Position numbers and translations under genes: made by a program
The notes under the pieces: model-generated
What the model was told of the DNA's origin: nothing
Seen by the model: the letters and a program-made list of their open reading frames with translations, nothing else
Databases searched by the model: none
Part shown: in pieces, positions 1-9,966 of the stretch
Position numbering within the stretch: the first letter of the stretch is position 1
How the letters are laid out: each line of letters opens with the position of its first letter
NCBI GenBank assembly: GCA_020310875.1
Contig: CM035435.1
Location: 64,207,336 to 64,271,335 of the forward strand
From: Ceratopteris richardii
Lineage: Eukaryota; Streptophyta; Polypodiopsida; Polypodiales; Pteridaceae
DNA length: 64,000 nt
Direction: 5' to 3'

Positions 1-274
1 AAGTGAGTAGACCAAGGAATGGGTAAACTCACATGGATTAGAAATAAGGTTGCCAAGAGCATGGAGTGGGCTATACAAACTTCTAACGAAGTACAAAGTG
101 GGTGAGAGGCCCTCCCTATATAGAATTGGAGGGAGCTCTCCAGAGTACATCATATGTGGGATAATTATCCTTGAAGGAGAATGAATACAATGGTAGAAGC
201 AAATGGCAAGGTACCCAAATACAATGCGATATAATATAAAATGGAATGAAATGAAAATGGAATATATAAGGACT
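1..274. other. unassigned flank
   Basis: No gene or repeat boundary was recognised here. It lies beyond the point where the minus-strand copia reading frame stops resembling reverse transcriptase (about position 275). It may be a deletion junction inside the copia remnant or older intergenic DNA. Confidence 0.4.
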
Positions 275-407
275 CTTTTTGATAGATGTATGAGTTAGCA
301 TCGATACTGCTCCTTTGAAATCCTTTAGTTTCAAAGAACTTGTGTATCTTCTCATACCATGCATTGGGAGCTTGCTTAAGTCCATAAAGTACTTGGTGAA
401 AGCTTGT
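275..407 (-). pseudogene. Ty1/copia RT fragment (copia-C), left half
   Basis: Read on the minus strand, this encodes the copia RT signature LYGLKQAPNAWYEKIHKF followed by a GFQRSS..ANSYIYQK segment, which in copia lies just before the active-site strand. It then loses similarity. It is the downstream continuation of the RT fragment at 9685-9966; the two halves are separated by the DNA transposon at 408-9684. One extra T just inside this half shifts the frame, so it is not functional. Confidence 0.85.
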
Positions 408-440
408 CATTAGGAAAAAGGGTGAACCCTGCATGGGCCT
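408..440 (+). repeat. left terminal inverted repeat
   Basis: Begins CATTAGGAAAAAGGGTGAAC and ends ATGGGCCT. It matches the reverse complement of 9652-9684 at 31 of 33 positions. No extended similarity continues inward, so the TIRs are short. Confidence 0.93.
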
Positions 441-1000
441 TGTAAGGATCCCTAATTTTCAGGGATTAAGCCTCATTCTGCTGTTGTCTAAGGGGACAAA
501 GTGCATTTAATAGGGCACTTTTTAGTAGGCTGGAGTAGGCTTTTTTTAAGGCTTACTAGGCTCCTCTCTCTCTTCTTTTAGAGAGAGAGAAAGGGAATCT
601 ACTTTCCACATCATCAAACTCGAGCATGTATGGGAATAAAAAAATGATGTTTTTTTTAAAGTCTCAATTTCAGTGTTTATTTACTTGAAAGGGCTCATTT
701 TTTAATATATATGTCAGAACTGACCTTTTTTGAGTTTAGTTTTTAATTTTCCTTTTGAAAAAGCAATATTTTTAAAATCCCTCCAAAAGTAGAGTGCCAC
801 ATCATCAAATCCGTAACTACTCTTCACCCAAAAAATGACTTTTTCAAAATTTCAACATTTTTGGCTATTCTCAGTGGAAAAACACACTGTTACCCATCCT
901 CATCCAAGAAAACAAACTTTTCTTGAGAAAATCATGCTCTAGCATCTCTTCCAAACAAATTTCTGGTCTCTTTCTCAGTATTGTTTAATTGTTGGAAAAG
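441..1000. other. left subterminal region of the DNA transposon
   Basis: No gene is seen. It contains a CT/GA-rich stem-loop (about 563-590) and two direct copies of CCACATCATCAAA (606-618 and 796-808), which could be subterminal transposase-binding motifs. It must also hold the transposase promoter, but no clear TATA box was identified. Confidence 0.5.
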
Positions 1001-1616
1001 ATGGTGTTGACACCTATTACAAACCTCACATTAGGACGTCCTCATGCCCCAGCATCAACAAGTATCCATGTTCGTGTGCCCAGAGAGTTTGCTCCAAATA
1101 CACAATGCAACAATGATGTGAACTCTCAAAATGAGCGTCGTGAAGCTGGAGAAAAGAATATTGATCTTTGGACTCATGGTTCATTATACCCTCCTGATCC
1201 AATGTCTTCTTACCATCCAACATTCCATAACCTCTCAACTTTACTTCAGTTCATCGGTGCCGGTAAAGCTGGGCTCTTAGGTTATTGTCAACGATTATCT
1301 ACACATTCAACTGCCATTACTGAGTATTGGATTCAACAATATCAACTAAATCATACAAGGTTGGTCACTTTTGAAAGCACAATCATATCTTTACAAGAAA
1401 AGCTTGCAGAGCTTGAAAAGCATATGGAAGAAAAGGAGAGAACAATTGAGAAATTTAAAAACACTGTCCAACACTTGAGAGAGACTCCACTTGGGATGCG
1501 ACGTAGGAGACGATCATTAACATCCTTTGACTCTCTTTCAATTGGTGGTGGAGCACGCAAACGACGAGTTTTTGCAATAAGGTTTGGCTTGTATTCGTTT
1601 CTCTTTTTGGAAGACT

Positions 1617-1657
<41 letters not shown>

Positions 1658-3800
1658 CTTGTTATGTAGGTCATTCGTTGAAGATGTTAATGCATCATCA
1701 ACAACAGAGGATCAATTCAAGTTATTAAATTCTTGTTTGACCAACAAGCAGGTGGTTAGTATTTTGGAGTCACGGATAGGAAACCTAATCAAGAAGAAAG
1801 TGATTAAAGATTTCACAAAAAAGTTACAAGATATTATCACTCCTAGAGACGTGCAGATGGTATGTGATGAAGCAGGAATTAGTACTAAAGGATACAGTGC
1901 ATTGTACAACCTTTTGAAGCATTCATTAGAAAGAGAAGGTATTTTACAGAATATGTTTCCATCTCCTTACAAGGTATCGCTAAAGAAGTCAATGTCCAAT
2001 GAAGATATAACTAGTATTCTTGGAAACTACTTATATATAGAGGATATTATGCCTATGTCTATTTATCATTTATCTACATCCAAAAAAGAGTTGAAAAGCG
2101 CAGTTGGAAATGGATTTCCTTACACAAAGTACAACAACATATTCGTGGATTTGGAGAGGCTTCAACAGGCAATGGTTCAATTTTACAAATCTACTATACC
2201 AGGTATGTGCACTATTGTTACCTTGATATACATTGTATTTTGATGTTATAAAGATTTTGCTAATTTATGCAGATTGTAATACCAAATTACAGTTTATATT
2301 GAAGTTAGATGAATGCCAGATTATAAAGGGACGACGAATGGAGAGATTGAGTTTGACACTCATGAATGAAGCTATCAGAAATGCCATATCTGATGAAAGT
2401 TGTAACTCTAGCTCTAAGTCTACATATAGTGTTCAATCTGAGAAAGAAATATGGTGGTTAGGTGCTATTGAAGTACCTAAAGAATCCAATGATGTTCTTT
2501 CATGGATTTTTAGTAGGACCCCATGGATCACTAAAGTAATACTTTCTCAAATTCATGGTGCAAAGCTCCACATAGAAAACTTGGGTGATTTTGAGATAGA
2601 TTGGCACTTGGGTGGGGATTTAAAAACTATCAAATGCATGTTAGGTTGCAAGCAAGGTGCATCTGCTCGTTATCCATGTCCATTTTGTACTCGAGGCTAC
2701 AAAGTAACAAAGGGACAACAAAAAGTACTATCTAGCTTAGATGAATACATAGATGCACCTACTTCCACGGAATGGGATAGACCTTTGCTAAGGTGTCCAA
2801 TGTTAGAAATACCTAACCGTGACACATTAGATAAAGATTGGAATCCCATTATTCCATTTCCATTAGTTAATGTTCACTTTTGCACATTGCATGCTTTCAT
2901 GAGAATATTTGATAGATTATTGAAGCTCCACATAGAATATGCATTTTCCATGAAGCCAATTGATAAATCTGTACAAGCAATCAAAAAATTGGAAGAGTTG
3001 CTTAATTCGATTGGTTGTCATGGTGGTAATGTAACTCTAGTTGTCAAAAAACCTGGTGAATCGCAAAATAGTTTGCAACAAGTGTCAATGACAGGGAAGA
3101 AGGCAAGAAAATTTTTCAGAACAGGTGTAAGCCCTAAGAAAAATGAATGCAGGGAGCTATGGAAAGACTTGTGCATGATCACCACTGATAATGATTCTCA
3201 AATTGACCTTAGTAATAGGCGAAAGAAGGTTTGGTCATGCTTAGATAAGTTGGTAGGTTTAATGAGTCTTAATAGCTCCAACAAAAATGACCGTCAGTTG
3301 TTTCAAGATACATTAATGGAGTTTGCAAAGTGTTTCATCCTATCTTGGGGAGAGAGCAATATTACACATTACATTGTAAGTTTTCTTATTTTTTCAATTT
3401 TCTTGTTGATAAGATTGTGTTATATGTACTTATATCATTTCAGCATATTTTATTTGCACATGGAGCATTTTTTATGCATCGATATGGTTCATTGGAGATT
3501 TTTAGTACACAAGGAATGGAGAAGTCACATTACAAGGCTAGAGGTGTTTACTTCAAGAACACACGACATGGTGGTGGTGCAATGCAATCAAACTATATGG
3601 AAGAGATGTTTAATTGGTTTTATCATACTGCATTTTCAAGGACATATGCAATGGAACGAGCCAAGGAGTCGAAAGTTGCAAAACTTGCAAGATTTCATCA
3701 ACACAACTTAGCTAGTGAAAAATGGAAGTCATCATTGGGACCTTTACGTCATGCTCAATGGCGAGCTACAAGAACACGAGAGGGTTCATCATGGAAGTGA
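1001..3800 (+). CDS. putative DDE (RNase H-fold) transposase, four exons
   Basis: Proposed exons are 1001-1581, 1670-2202, 2273-3375 and 3444-3800. The three introns (88, 70 and 68 bp) have GT..AG ends and preserve frame, giving 857 aa. The N-terminus holds a coiled coil (about 115-160) and basic patches (GMRRRRRS, RKRR) suited to nuclear entry or DNA binding. The core shows candidate catalytic residues D384 (LKLDECQ), D487 (HLGGDLKT) and E765 (TQGMEKSHYKAR). Between them are a CPFC pair (C507, C510) and a histidine segment (NVHFCTLHAFMRIF, H573/H578), followed by a C-terminal NTRHGGG motif. This layout recalls little-described RNase H-like proteins known mainly from animals and protists; that comparison is from memory. 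The ATG at 1001 is used because the four codons before it begin with TTG. Intron 1 contains a TA microsatellite just before its acceptor. It would cut and join the element ends; superfamily unknown. Confidence 0.78.
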
Positions 3801-3999
3801 AGTCATTTAATACATTCATGGCATTTTCTGAATAATTCATAAGGTTTGCTACACACTAATCTCTTCTTTGCAATTTTTTCAGGTAATTTTTAATTTTTAA
3901 ACTATTTTTTGTCCATTCAGGTGTGAACAGAACCTTTTTAAGTGAAACATTATAAAAGGAGACTCATTGTCTCATTTCAACATTCTAGCACTATAGAGG
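3801..3999 (+). promoter_or_regulatory. H3-variant promoter region with TATA box
   Basis: A TATAAAAG box lies at 3951-3958, 42 bp before the ATG of the H3 variant, with a pyrimidine-rich stretch between. The spacing fits a short-leader histone-type gene. It indicates that the H3 gene has its own promoter and is not a read-through product of the transposase gene. Confidence 0.65.
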
Positions 4000-4941
4000 A
4001 TGGCACGAACAAAGCAAACTGCAAGGAAGGATCCCATTAACTTTCCTAGCTATGTGCAAGGCACTCAGAAGCCACCATGGATGAATCACCACAAAAGGCG
4101 ATGTAGTGTCTCGCACTCTGCATCCCATCGTGAAACAGGTGGTGGCCATACCTCTGGGAGTGAACAGTTGCATGAACAAGTCGAACATGGGCAATCCAAG
4201 GAAAAGGCCGTAAATCAACCCCAATCACCAGCATCATCATATGATGAGCCTCCATCACCAAAGAGACCAACAAAGAGAAGGGTGAAGGAGCGTGCTCATA
4301 GACAGGTAGTTTCTGATGATGATTTTGATGAATCGCATGAGGATGTGTCTCAACAAGGTTCACAAGCAAGTGATGAGAGTCAAAGATTGCCACCATGGGG
4401 TAACGAAGAAATACCTACAAATCATAGGGTTACTGTAGCGGGAAAGACATTACCATCAAATCAGGGGGCCATACCCAATGATCAAGAGAGAGAGCAAAGC
4501 CAGCAACAACATCCTGAACAAGGAGAAAGCTCAAGACGCGTGCAACGGAAGAAGAAATTCTTTCAACCTCGTCGTAGACCACCCCAACCAAGACCACAAG
4601 AAAATGTCCAACGAAGACCACCACCACCACCACAAGCTAGAGCACCACAACGAAGAAGAAGATATACGAAGGCATTTGCAGAGATAAGGCACTATCAAAA
4701 GACAACTGAGCTTCTCATACCTAGAAGACCCTTTGCAAGGGTGGTCAAAGAAGAGTTACAAAGGTATTGTGTAGGGTTAAGGATCCAAGCTCTAGCTTTA
4801 GAAGCTTTACAAGAGGCAGCTGAAGCATTTTTGATATCAATGCTAGAGGATTCCAACCTGTGCGCCATCCATGCTAAGCGAGTCACTATACAACCGAAGG
4901 ACATACAATTAGCTAGGAGAATTAGGGGTGATCGTAGCTAA
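4000..4941 (+). CDS. histone H3 variant with expanded N-terminal tail
   Basis: Intronless, 313 aa against 136 for ordinary H3. Residues 1-10 ([10 protein letters not shown]) are identical to canonical H3, so R2, T3, K4, R8 and K9 are kept, but S10 is replaced by D. About 207 residues rich in Q, P, R, S and E follow, with a basic proline-rich part just before the fold. Residues about 218-313 are a full H3 histone fold: [14 protein letters not shown] (alpha N/alpha 1), [12 protein letters not shown] (alpha 2) and [19 protein letters not shown] with a RIRGDRS end. K56 of YQK is kept; K27, K36 and K79 are absent. LLIP and LEALQEAAE resemble plant CENH3, but loop 1 is not lengthened and the C-terminus is canonical. 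It should be able to pair with H4 and enter nucleosomes. It lies inside the transposon, 199 bp after the transposase stop. Its role in transposition or chromatin evasion is inferred. Confidence 0.93.
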   Translation: MARTKQTARKDPINFPSYVQGTQKPPWMNHHKRRCSVSHSASHRETGGGHTSGSEQLHEQVEHGQSKEKAVNQPQSPASSYDEPPSPKRPTKRRVKERAHRQVVSDDDFDESHEDVSQQGSQASDESQRLPPWGNEEIPTNHRVTVAGKTLPSNQGAIPNDQEREQSQQQHPEQGESSRRVQRKKKFFQPRRRPPQPRPQENVQRRPPPPPQARAPQRRRRYTKAFAEIRHYQKTTELLIPRRPFARVVKEELQRYCVGLRIQALALEALQEAAEAFLISMLEDSNLCAIHAKRVTIQPKDIQLARRIRGDRS

Positions 4942-5144
4942 GTTTTGTAACTGATCTCTATGGACAATAGATTTTTTGTAAATATTGCCATTTTCAATGA
5001 AACATTAGCACTTTTCCTCTATTCCATTTATAATCTCATTATTTAGAATGAAACATGAGCAGTCATTTTACATTTCCATGTGTTTTCTTGTGATAATCTC
5101 TCATATATGAATGATTGTTTTCTTATCTTGTCATTTTGATCTAG
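4942..5144 (+). other. 3' region of the H3 variant
   Basis: AT-rich sequence after the H3 stop with T-rich and AATGAAA-like tracts that could serve for 3' end formation. No gene is seen. Confidence 0.4.
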
Positions 5145-5843
5145 TGATAATATCCCTGTACTGAAATTTCTTTTTTATTTAAGGTCATGTAGGTCTTGTA
5201 GGGCATTAGGAGGCCAAATAAGGCCCTGCCACAGAAACGCGGGAGAAGGCCCTGCAAAATGTTTGCAGGGCCTTCTCCCGCGTTTCTGTGGCAGGGCCTT
5301 ATTTGGCCTCCTAATGCCCTACAAAACCTTTGAAAGTGCATCAGAGGGATCATGACTAGTAAAGCTAGTTCAGGGGTAAGGTAACTATCTTGAGCAACTA
5401 TCTTGGTCTTTTGAGCAACTATCTTGGCATCCCATCAAGAGTCCAAAAGAATGAAACTAAAGGTCCTGACATGCCCAAGGTTACCTTACATGAGACTCAA
5501 CCTTCACTAGATGGATATTTTCAAGATGGTTACCTTACCCCTGAACTAGCTTTACTAGTCATGATCCCTCTGATGCACTTTCAAAGGTTTTGTAGGGCAT
5601 TAGGAGACCAAATAAGGCCCTGCCACAGAAACGCGGGAGAAGGCCCTGCAAACGTTTTGCAGGGCCTTCTCCCGCGTTTCTGTGGCAGGGCCTTATTTGG
5701 CCTCCTAATGCCCTACAAGACCTTTGAAAGTGCATCAGAGGGATCATGACTAGTAAAGCTAGTTCAGGGGTAAGGTAACCATCAGGGGATCATGACCTAC
5801 AGGGATATTATCAAGAGTCCAAAAGAATGAAACTAAAGGTCCT
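5145..5843. repeat. foldback repeat block with two near-perfect hairpins
   Basis: A 16-bp inverted pair (5145-5160 and 5798-5813) encloses two long palindromes. Hairpin 1 spans about 5191-5328 and hairpin 2 about 5528-5780, with arms of about 65 and 124 bp and loops of only a few bases. Both contain the same GC-rich core (CCCTGCCACAGAAACGCGGG). The segment 5321-5385 repeats 5717-5780 directly and 5528-5590 inversely. A 33-bp direct repeat occurs at 5435-5467 and 5811-5843. The block separates the convergent H3 and 480-aa genes. It could be a nested foldback/MITE insertion, a bidirectional terminator or a source of hairpin RNA. Open frames inside it are translations of the palindrome. Confidence 0.88.
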
Positions 5844-5977
5844 CCCAATGCCCTACATGACATCAATACATCACATGCAGGTGCAAAAGAATTTTAGATA
5901 ATATACTGAAAAAGAAATACTTGAGACAATTGTAAATAAAGCAAAGTGAAAATTTGATATTAATTCAATTGTTTACA

Positions 5978-7491
5978 TCAATTGGCTTTGAGTTTCTCAA
6001 TGACTCTCTTTCGACGCTCCAAAGCCATGGGTAGGGTGTAAGTCAAAATTGAGTTTGCTATTTGATCAACACTTCTAACACCTAGACCTAGAGATATACC
6101 TATTTGGCCTAAGACCTTTCCACGGAAGTTGGAACCTAAGGTTGTAGTTACAAGGGATTTCTTAACTAAAAAGATACAATTACTCCCCTGTGTAATGGTT
6201 GATAAACAAAGCAATTTACTTAAGGCCTTTAGACACCATGTCATGAAGTGGCCCTGAGGACTGAACTCTTTATGGATAATTACAAAATGGTCTTTGGGAA
6301 GTTTCCCAATGTAGTTTGCAAGGGATGAGCCACCTCCACGAGCCACTCGATCACCTCCGCTCCTTGCTGCAAACTTGTCGACTTCAATCACCTCCTGCAC
6401 AAAGTTTTATGATTAGTAGCTGCATGTGTTTGTAAGAATGAATGACATGAATTGAAGATACTTACATCTTGAACTCTATCTTCTTCTTCTCCTCTCTCTT
6501 GAAGTTGTAAATTAATGCTGGAGTGGGACATCCCACTCTGCTCGATTACTGGTGAGGAGGGAATTTTTGATTCCAATATCCTTTCTTGTGCATTATTAAA
6601 TTGTTCTTCTGTGATATGTTCATGTTCACTTGTGAGTATGTCATTGCAAACCAATTTTATTGTGTCGGCCACTGAGTCACCAAATGGCAAACACTTTTTC
6701 TCCAACAACTCAGAGGTACTATCCAAAGGACACTCTGACAAAGTACAAAACAAACTTAGGCATTCATCAAGCCGTAGCCCAAATGCCTTCTCTACATCAT
6801 GTAAAAACAAATATTCTTGTCCCTCGACAAGAACCACTGAAAAAGTTTCAATCTCCACCTCTGGAATAGTTGCTTCTGGCTCCGAAGAGGTGGATGGCTT
6901 AGGCACTTCTTTCAACTTATCATCCACACCAAGAGGATAAGTTTTCTCAATAGCTTCTCTCTCTAATAGGAGATTCAAGGGTTCTTGAGGTGGTTCCTTT
7001 TTATCCTCGACAAAACCACCTGTAAGAAGATGAGGGATCTCATGAGGAATTGGTTCTGGTTCCTCATTCACAAAGAAAATTGTGGCAGCAATGAATGAAA
7101 GATATTTTGGACCCATCTTGCGTTTCCTATTCAATTTCCTTATAAGTGGCACAGTTTCATCAAGAAGGTGCCCTGCTTCCTCTGCAATTGCCTGGAACCG
7201 TTTCAATCGTTTTGCAAAAGCCTCATCACCTTTGTGAATGTAGGTGAGAAGGTCACATGGAACCCAAGTTCCATCATATGGTGGTATTTCAATGGAGAAA
7301 CGCAATATATGAACTTGCATATATTGAAGTAGCTCCTCCAAAGCATCGGCATTCATTTGCACGGTTCCATGGAGGTCAGGAACCTTGGAGAGAAGATCAT
7401 ATAGGTCATGTTGACCTTTGTAATCTGAATCCTCCAAAAATTCTAGAAACTTGTGGCGTGCACTCTTAGTAGGTACAGAGGTGGAAGCCAT
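5978..7491 (-). CDS. transposon-borne protein of unknown function, two exons, 480 aa
   Basis: Exon 1 is 7491-6466 and exon 2 is 6394-5978. The 71-bp intron has GTAAGT..GCAG ends and is phase 0. The ATG at 7491 is used because the frame upstream begins with TTG. Residues 1-160 are leucine-rich and probably helical, with a basic run (RKLNRKRKMGPK, about 118-129). Residues 160-215 are acidic and proline-rich. Residues about 218-290 form a compact block (VVLVEGQEYLFL ... CLPFGDSVADTIKL) whose pattern loosely recalls Ski/Sno/Dac-type DNA-binding folds; this is a weak impression. A glycine-rich DRVARGGGSS precedes a basic end (ERRKRVIEKLKAN). No family was recognised. Its location in an intact element suggests an accessory role, perhaps DNA or chromatin binding. 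Confidence 0.78.
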
Positions 7492-8010
7492 AGCTTGCAA
7501 ATGCAGACTGTTCTAACACTCAATGTGGTTGCAAAAGTGAGAAATGAGGAGAGAGGACTCCTATTTATAACTTTTCTAGAATTTTTAAGTGATGGGTCCC
7601 ACTTTTTCATAGAAGTGACTTTTCCTTAAATTAAAACATAAGAGTCTTGAAAAGGAAAACTTTGACATTCGAGATCACATCAAAGGAAATAAACAATAAG
7701 AATGCTCTTTCAAGAAAAACCTTGAGAATTTACAGATACAACTAGAATGTGGCCAAAATATCCTTGAAGCAAATGTGAAAAATTTTTCATTGCAAAAATA
7801 GGTTTGTTTACAGGTTTCACAGTATCTTTACAAAAAAGAGTTATGACAATGAAATGTCAGTTCCATCCATGCTCCAATCTGCAAGAACCTTGATTTTGTC
7901 TTCCAATCTCTTTCCAATCTGTGGACAATTCATAAAAGAGTAAAACATTTTCAAATCATGAACAATAGTGATAGAATATGGAATACAACTCTTACCTTGT
8001 TCCCTCGTAT
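7492..8010 (-). promoter_or_regulatory. promoter region of the 480-aa gene
   Basis: On the minus strand a TATAAATAG box lies at about 7569-7561, roughly 70 bp before the ATG. The rest (about 7600-8010) is AT-rich spacer and the 3' region of the upstream 367-aa gene. No other feature was seen. Confidence 0.6.
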
Positions 8011-9193
8011 TCAAAATTTGAAATCATGAAGATCATCATATCCCATGATAAGTAAGTGCTCTCTCAAGTTGGCCAAGTTCCAATGTTGATTAACTAAAAC
8101 CACCTCCATATCATTGTTTGGTAACTTCACATTAATTTCAAATGAAGCTAAAGATCCCTCCGAGCTTTGCAAAGGTATCCACTCTCCTAGTTTACACATC
8201 CAACGATCATAATAAAATCTGATGTACAATGAGGTGCGATGTTTTAAATAGCGAAACCCTATACCTGTGTCACCAATTCTACAACGATATCTATCCCCTT
8301 TTGACAATCCTTCTACATAACCCCAGTTTTCCCCTAACAATCCTTCTACTGCTTCGTATGTAATATCTTTACATAGGAACATTGTAGGAGTTTCTACAAA
8401 AGGAATGCCTTGAAATATGAAAACAAAGCAATGGATTGGTAGAGTCCAATGAAGACCTATTGATCTAGATACGCGTGTGAATTTCAAAGAGTTATGTATG
8501 TCCATCACCATCTTACGCTTGAAAGATGATATGGACCAAAAATCAGGTTTTGGCCACTCTAAACTAAGAAGAGAGTCAACTTTGATAATCTCCAACCTTC
8601 CATATTCACCATCTGTGGAAGGAACAATGTACTCGTGAGTGTAAAAGAAGATCCTTTCACGAATAAGTTTAGCAGGAGGTACATCTGGAAACACTAATGC
8701 CCCAATGTCTGCATGTAATGCTTTGAAAGTTCTTGTGAGACTATGAAGTGGTTGCTCTTCCACTAAACTAGAAGGAAATATGACTGTAGCAATGAAAAAC
8801 ATATGAGATGAGTAATTAAGACATTTAACACCATGAAGCATTGAGAAAATAGAAATACTCACAATGGATTGGATATCTAATTCTATTGGAGTTTTCTAAC
8901 TTCATGGTTGAAACTGTGAAGACATGTTGTACAATAGCAACCATCCCACCATGTGTTTGCTGCTTGAAGCCTAAGAGCTTACCTTTCCAATGAAGATCCA
9001 AATTTCCACGATCTCGAACACGATGAGGACCAAGTCCAGATGGCTGCATGTACACCCATGCACCTTTGCAAAACTCTTGTGGTAGCCAACTTCCTTCCAT
9101 TGTTTTGATGTTGTGGCACGTCATTGTGTGAACTTCGTCCTTTGGTCTCCTACGAGCTCTGGAGCTTTCCATGGGAGTAAGAGTTGTTGTCAT
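8011..9193 (-). CDS. transposon-borne protein of unknown function, two exons, 367 aa
   Basis: Exon 1 is 9193-8863 and exon 2 is 8783-8011. The 79-bp intron has GTGAGT..ACAG ends and preserves frame across a phase-1 junction. The N-terminus has a basic ARRRPK segment. The body is a mixed, tryptophan- and aromatic-rich globular sequence (GSWLPQEFCKGAWVYMQPSG near the start, YIRFYYDRWMCKLGEWIP near the end). No catalytic motif, signal peptide or membrane helix is evident. It shares strand and spacing with the 480-aa gene, and both use a G(S/T)W(L/V)P motif, which may be chance. No family was recognised; it is probably an accessory protein of the element. Confidence 0.75.
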
Positions 9194-9651
9194 TGCTGCA
9201 GAAGTTGGGAGAATGGTAGGAGGAGAAACAATGCTTCTGTTGTATGGTATGGAGGGAATAGAGGTGAAAAATATGACTTTTTGGGTTTTGGGTATGAAAA
9301 TGGGAGTTTGAAGAGGGAAAATAGAGTTTTTTGAGTCATTTTGAAAAAAGTCACTTTTTTAGTCCACAAATATGCACGGATTTTGAATTAGAAGTCAAAA
9401 ATAGCACTTTTGACCCTGAAAAGTGATATGGAGGTCATTTAATGGTATTATGATGAGTTTTACAACTTTTAAAAATTTTTGAATTTTTGGGCCCAGCCTG
9501 ATTACGAGATTTCTTCTCTCTCTAGAAGACAACCCTGAACATAGAGGAATCTTGTCCCCTCTTCCCCCTTCAGCCTAGTATTTTATAGGGTATAGACTGT
9601 GGCCACCACCCTCTTCTGATTGGTCCATCACTAATCACTCTTTGAGCTAAA
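9194..9651. other. right subterminal region of the DNA transposon
   Basis: Non-coding. It contains the presumed promoter of the 367-aa gene (no convincing TATA box seen), T/A-rich tracts and a small CTTCT..AGAAG stem-loop near 9507-9525. Confidence 0.45.
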
Positions 9652-9684
9652 AGGCCCATCCAGGGTTCACCTTTTTTCCTAATG
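9652..9684 (-). repeat. right terminal inverted repeat
   Basis: Inverted partner of 408-440, ending CCTAATG at 9684. It differs from the left copy at two positions. The next bases (TATAC) resume the copia reading frame on the minus strand. Confidence 0.93.
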
Positions 9685-9966
9685 TATACATGATCTTCCT
9701 TGTCTCTGATCTTGAAACCTTTAGGTTGTTCTACAGGAGGCCATCGAAGCTCAAGCCAACCCCTAGGGACCTCAACCCAAAGATAGGAGGCACCCCTTCT
9801 TGAAGATCTCCTTTGAGGAAAGCACTTTTGACATTGAGTTGATAGACGAGCCATTTGAAGTGTGCACTTGGTGCAAGAATGACTCTTACACTTGTAGACC
9901 TTGCAGTAGGGGCAAAGGTTTCTTCATAATCAATGAAGTGCTTTTGCTCATAACCCTTAGCTACAG
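9685..9966 (-). pseudogene. Ty1/copia RT fragment (copia-C), right half
   Basis: Minus-strand translation gives AKGYEQK..IDYEETFAPTARSTSV, then YQLNVKSAFLKGDLQEG and, after a frameshift, VEQPKGF..KEDHVY. These are the successive copia RT blocks upstream of the piece at 275-407. It is broken by frameshifts and by the DNA transposon. It ends abruptly at about 9966 against copia-B. Confidence 0.85.

Larger units (their letters stand above)
408..9684. mobile_element. TIR DNA transposon carrying a histone H3 variant
   Basis: This is a complete 9277-bp element with 33-bp terminal inverted repeats starting CATTAGG. It splits a copia RT gene: the protein reading ..DHVY on the right side resumes as LHQVLYGLKQAP on the left, which fixes the boundaries independently of the TIRs. 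Genes in order: transposase (+), H3 variant (+), foldback repeat, 480-aa protein (-), 367-aa protein (-). All four are open and, where spliced, have proper GT-AG introns that keep frame. The target duplication is unclear: a 1-bp A if the ends are CATTAGG, or a diverged 3-bp TAC/GAC if the ends are ATTAGG. The superfamily is not assigned. Boundaries and gene content are seen directly; joint mobility of all four genes is inferred. Confidence 0.9.

Noticed and set aside
989-1000. Transposase start at 989
   Set aside because: That position is TTG; the first ATG in frame is 1001.
1622-1655. TA microsatellite as a regulatory element
   Set aside because: It lies inside intron 1 before the acceptor and is ordinary slippage-prone intron sequence.
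4046-4633. Antisense ORFs opposite the H3 gene
   Set aside because: They are shadows of the biased H3 tail codons; no domain is seen.
4000-4941. The H3 as a centromeric histone (CENH3)
   Set aside because: LLIP and LEALQEAAE are CENH3-like, but loop 1 is not lengthened and the C-terminal RIRGDRS and N-terminal [10 protein letters not shown] are canonical. A partial CENH3 ancestry is not excluded.
5141-5749. Open frames on both strands with repeated CRALGGQIRPCHRN-type peptides
   Set aside because: They are translations of the palindromic repeat in several frames, not genes.
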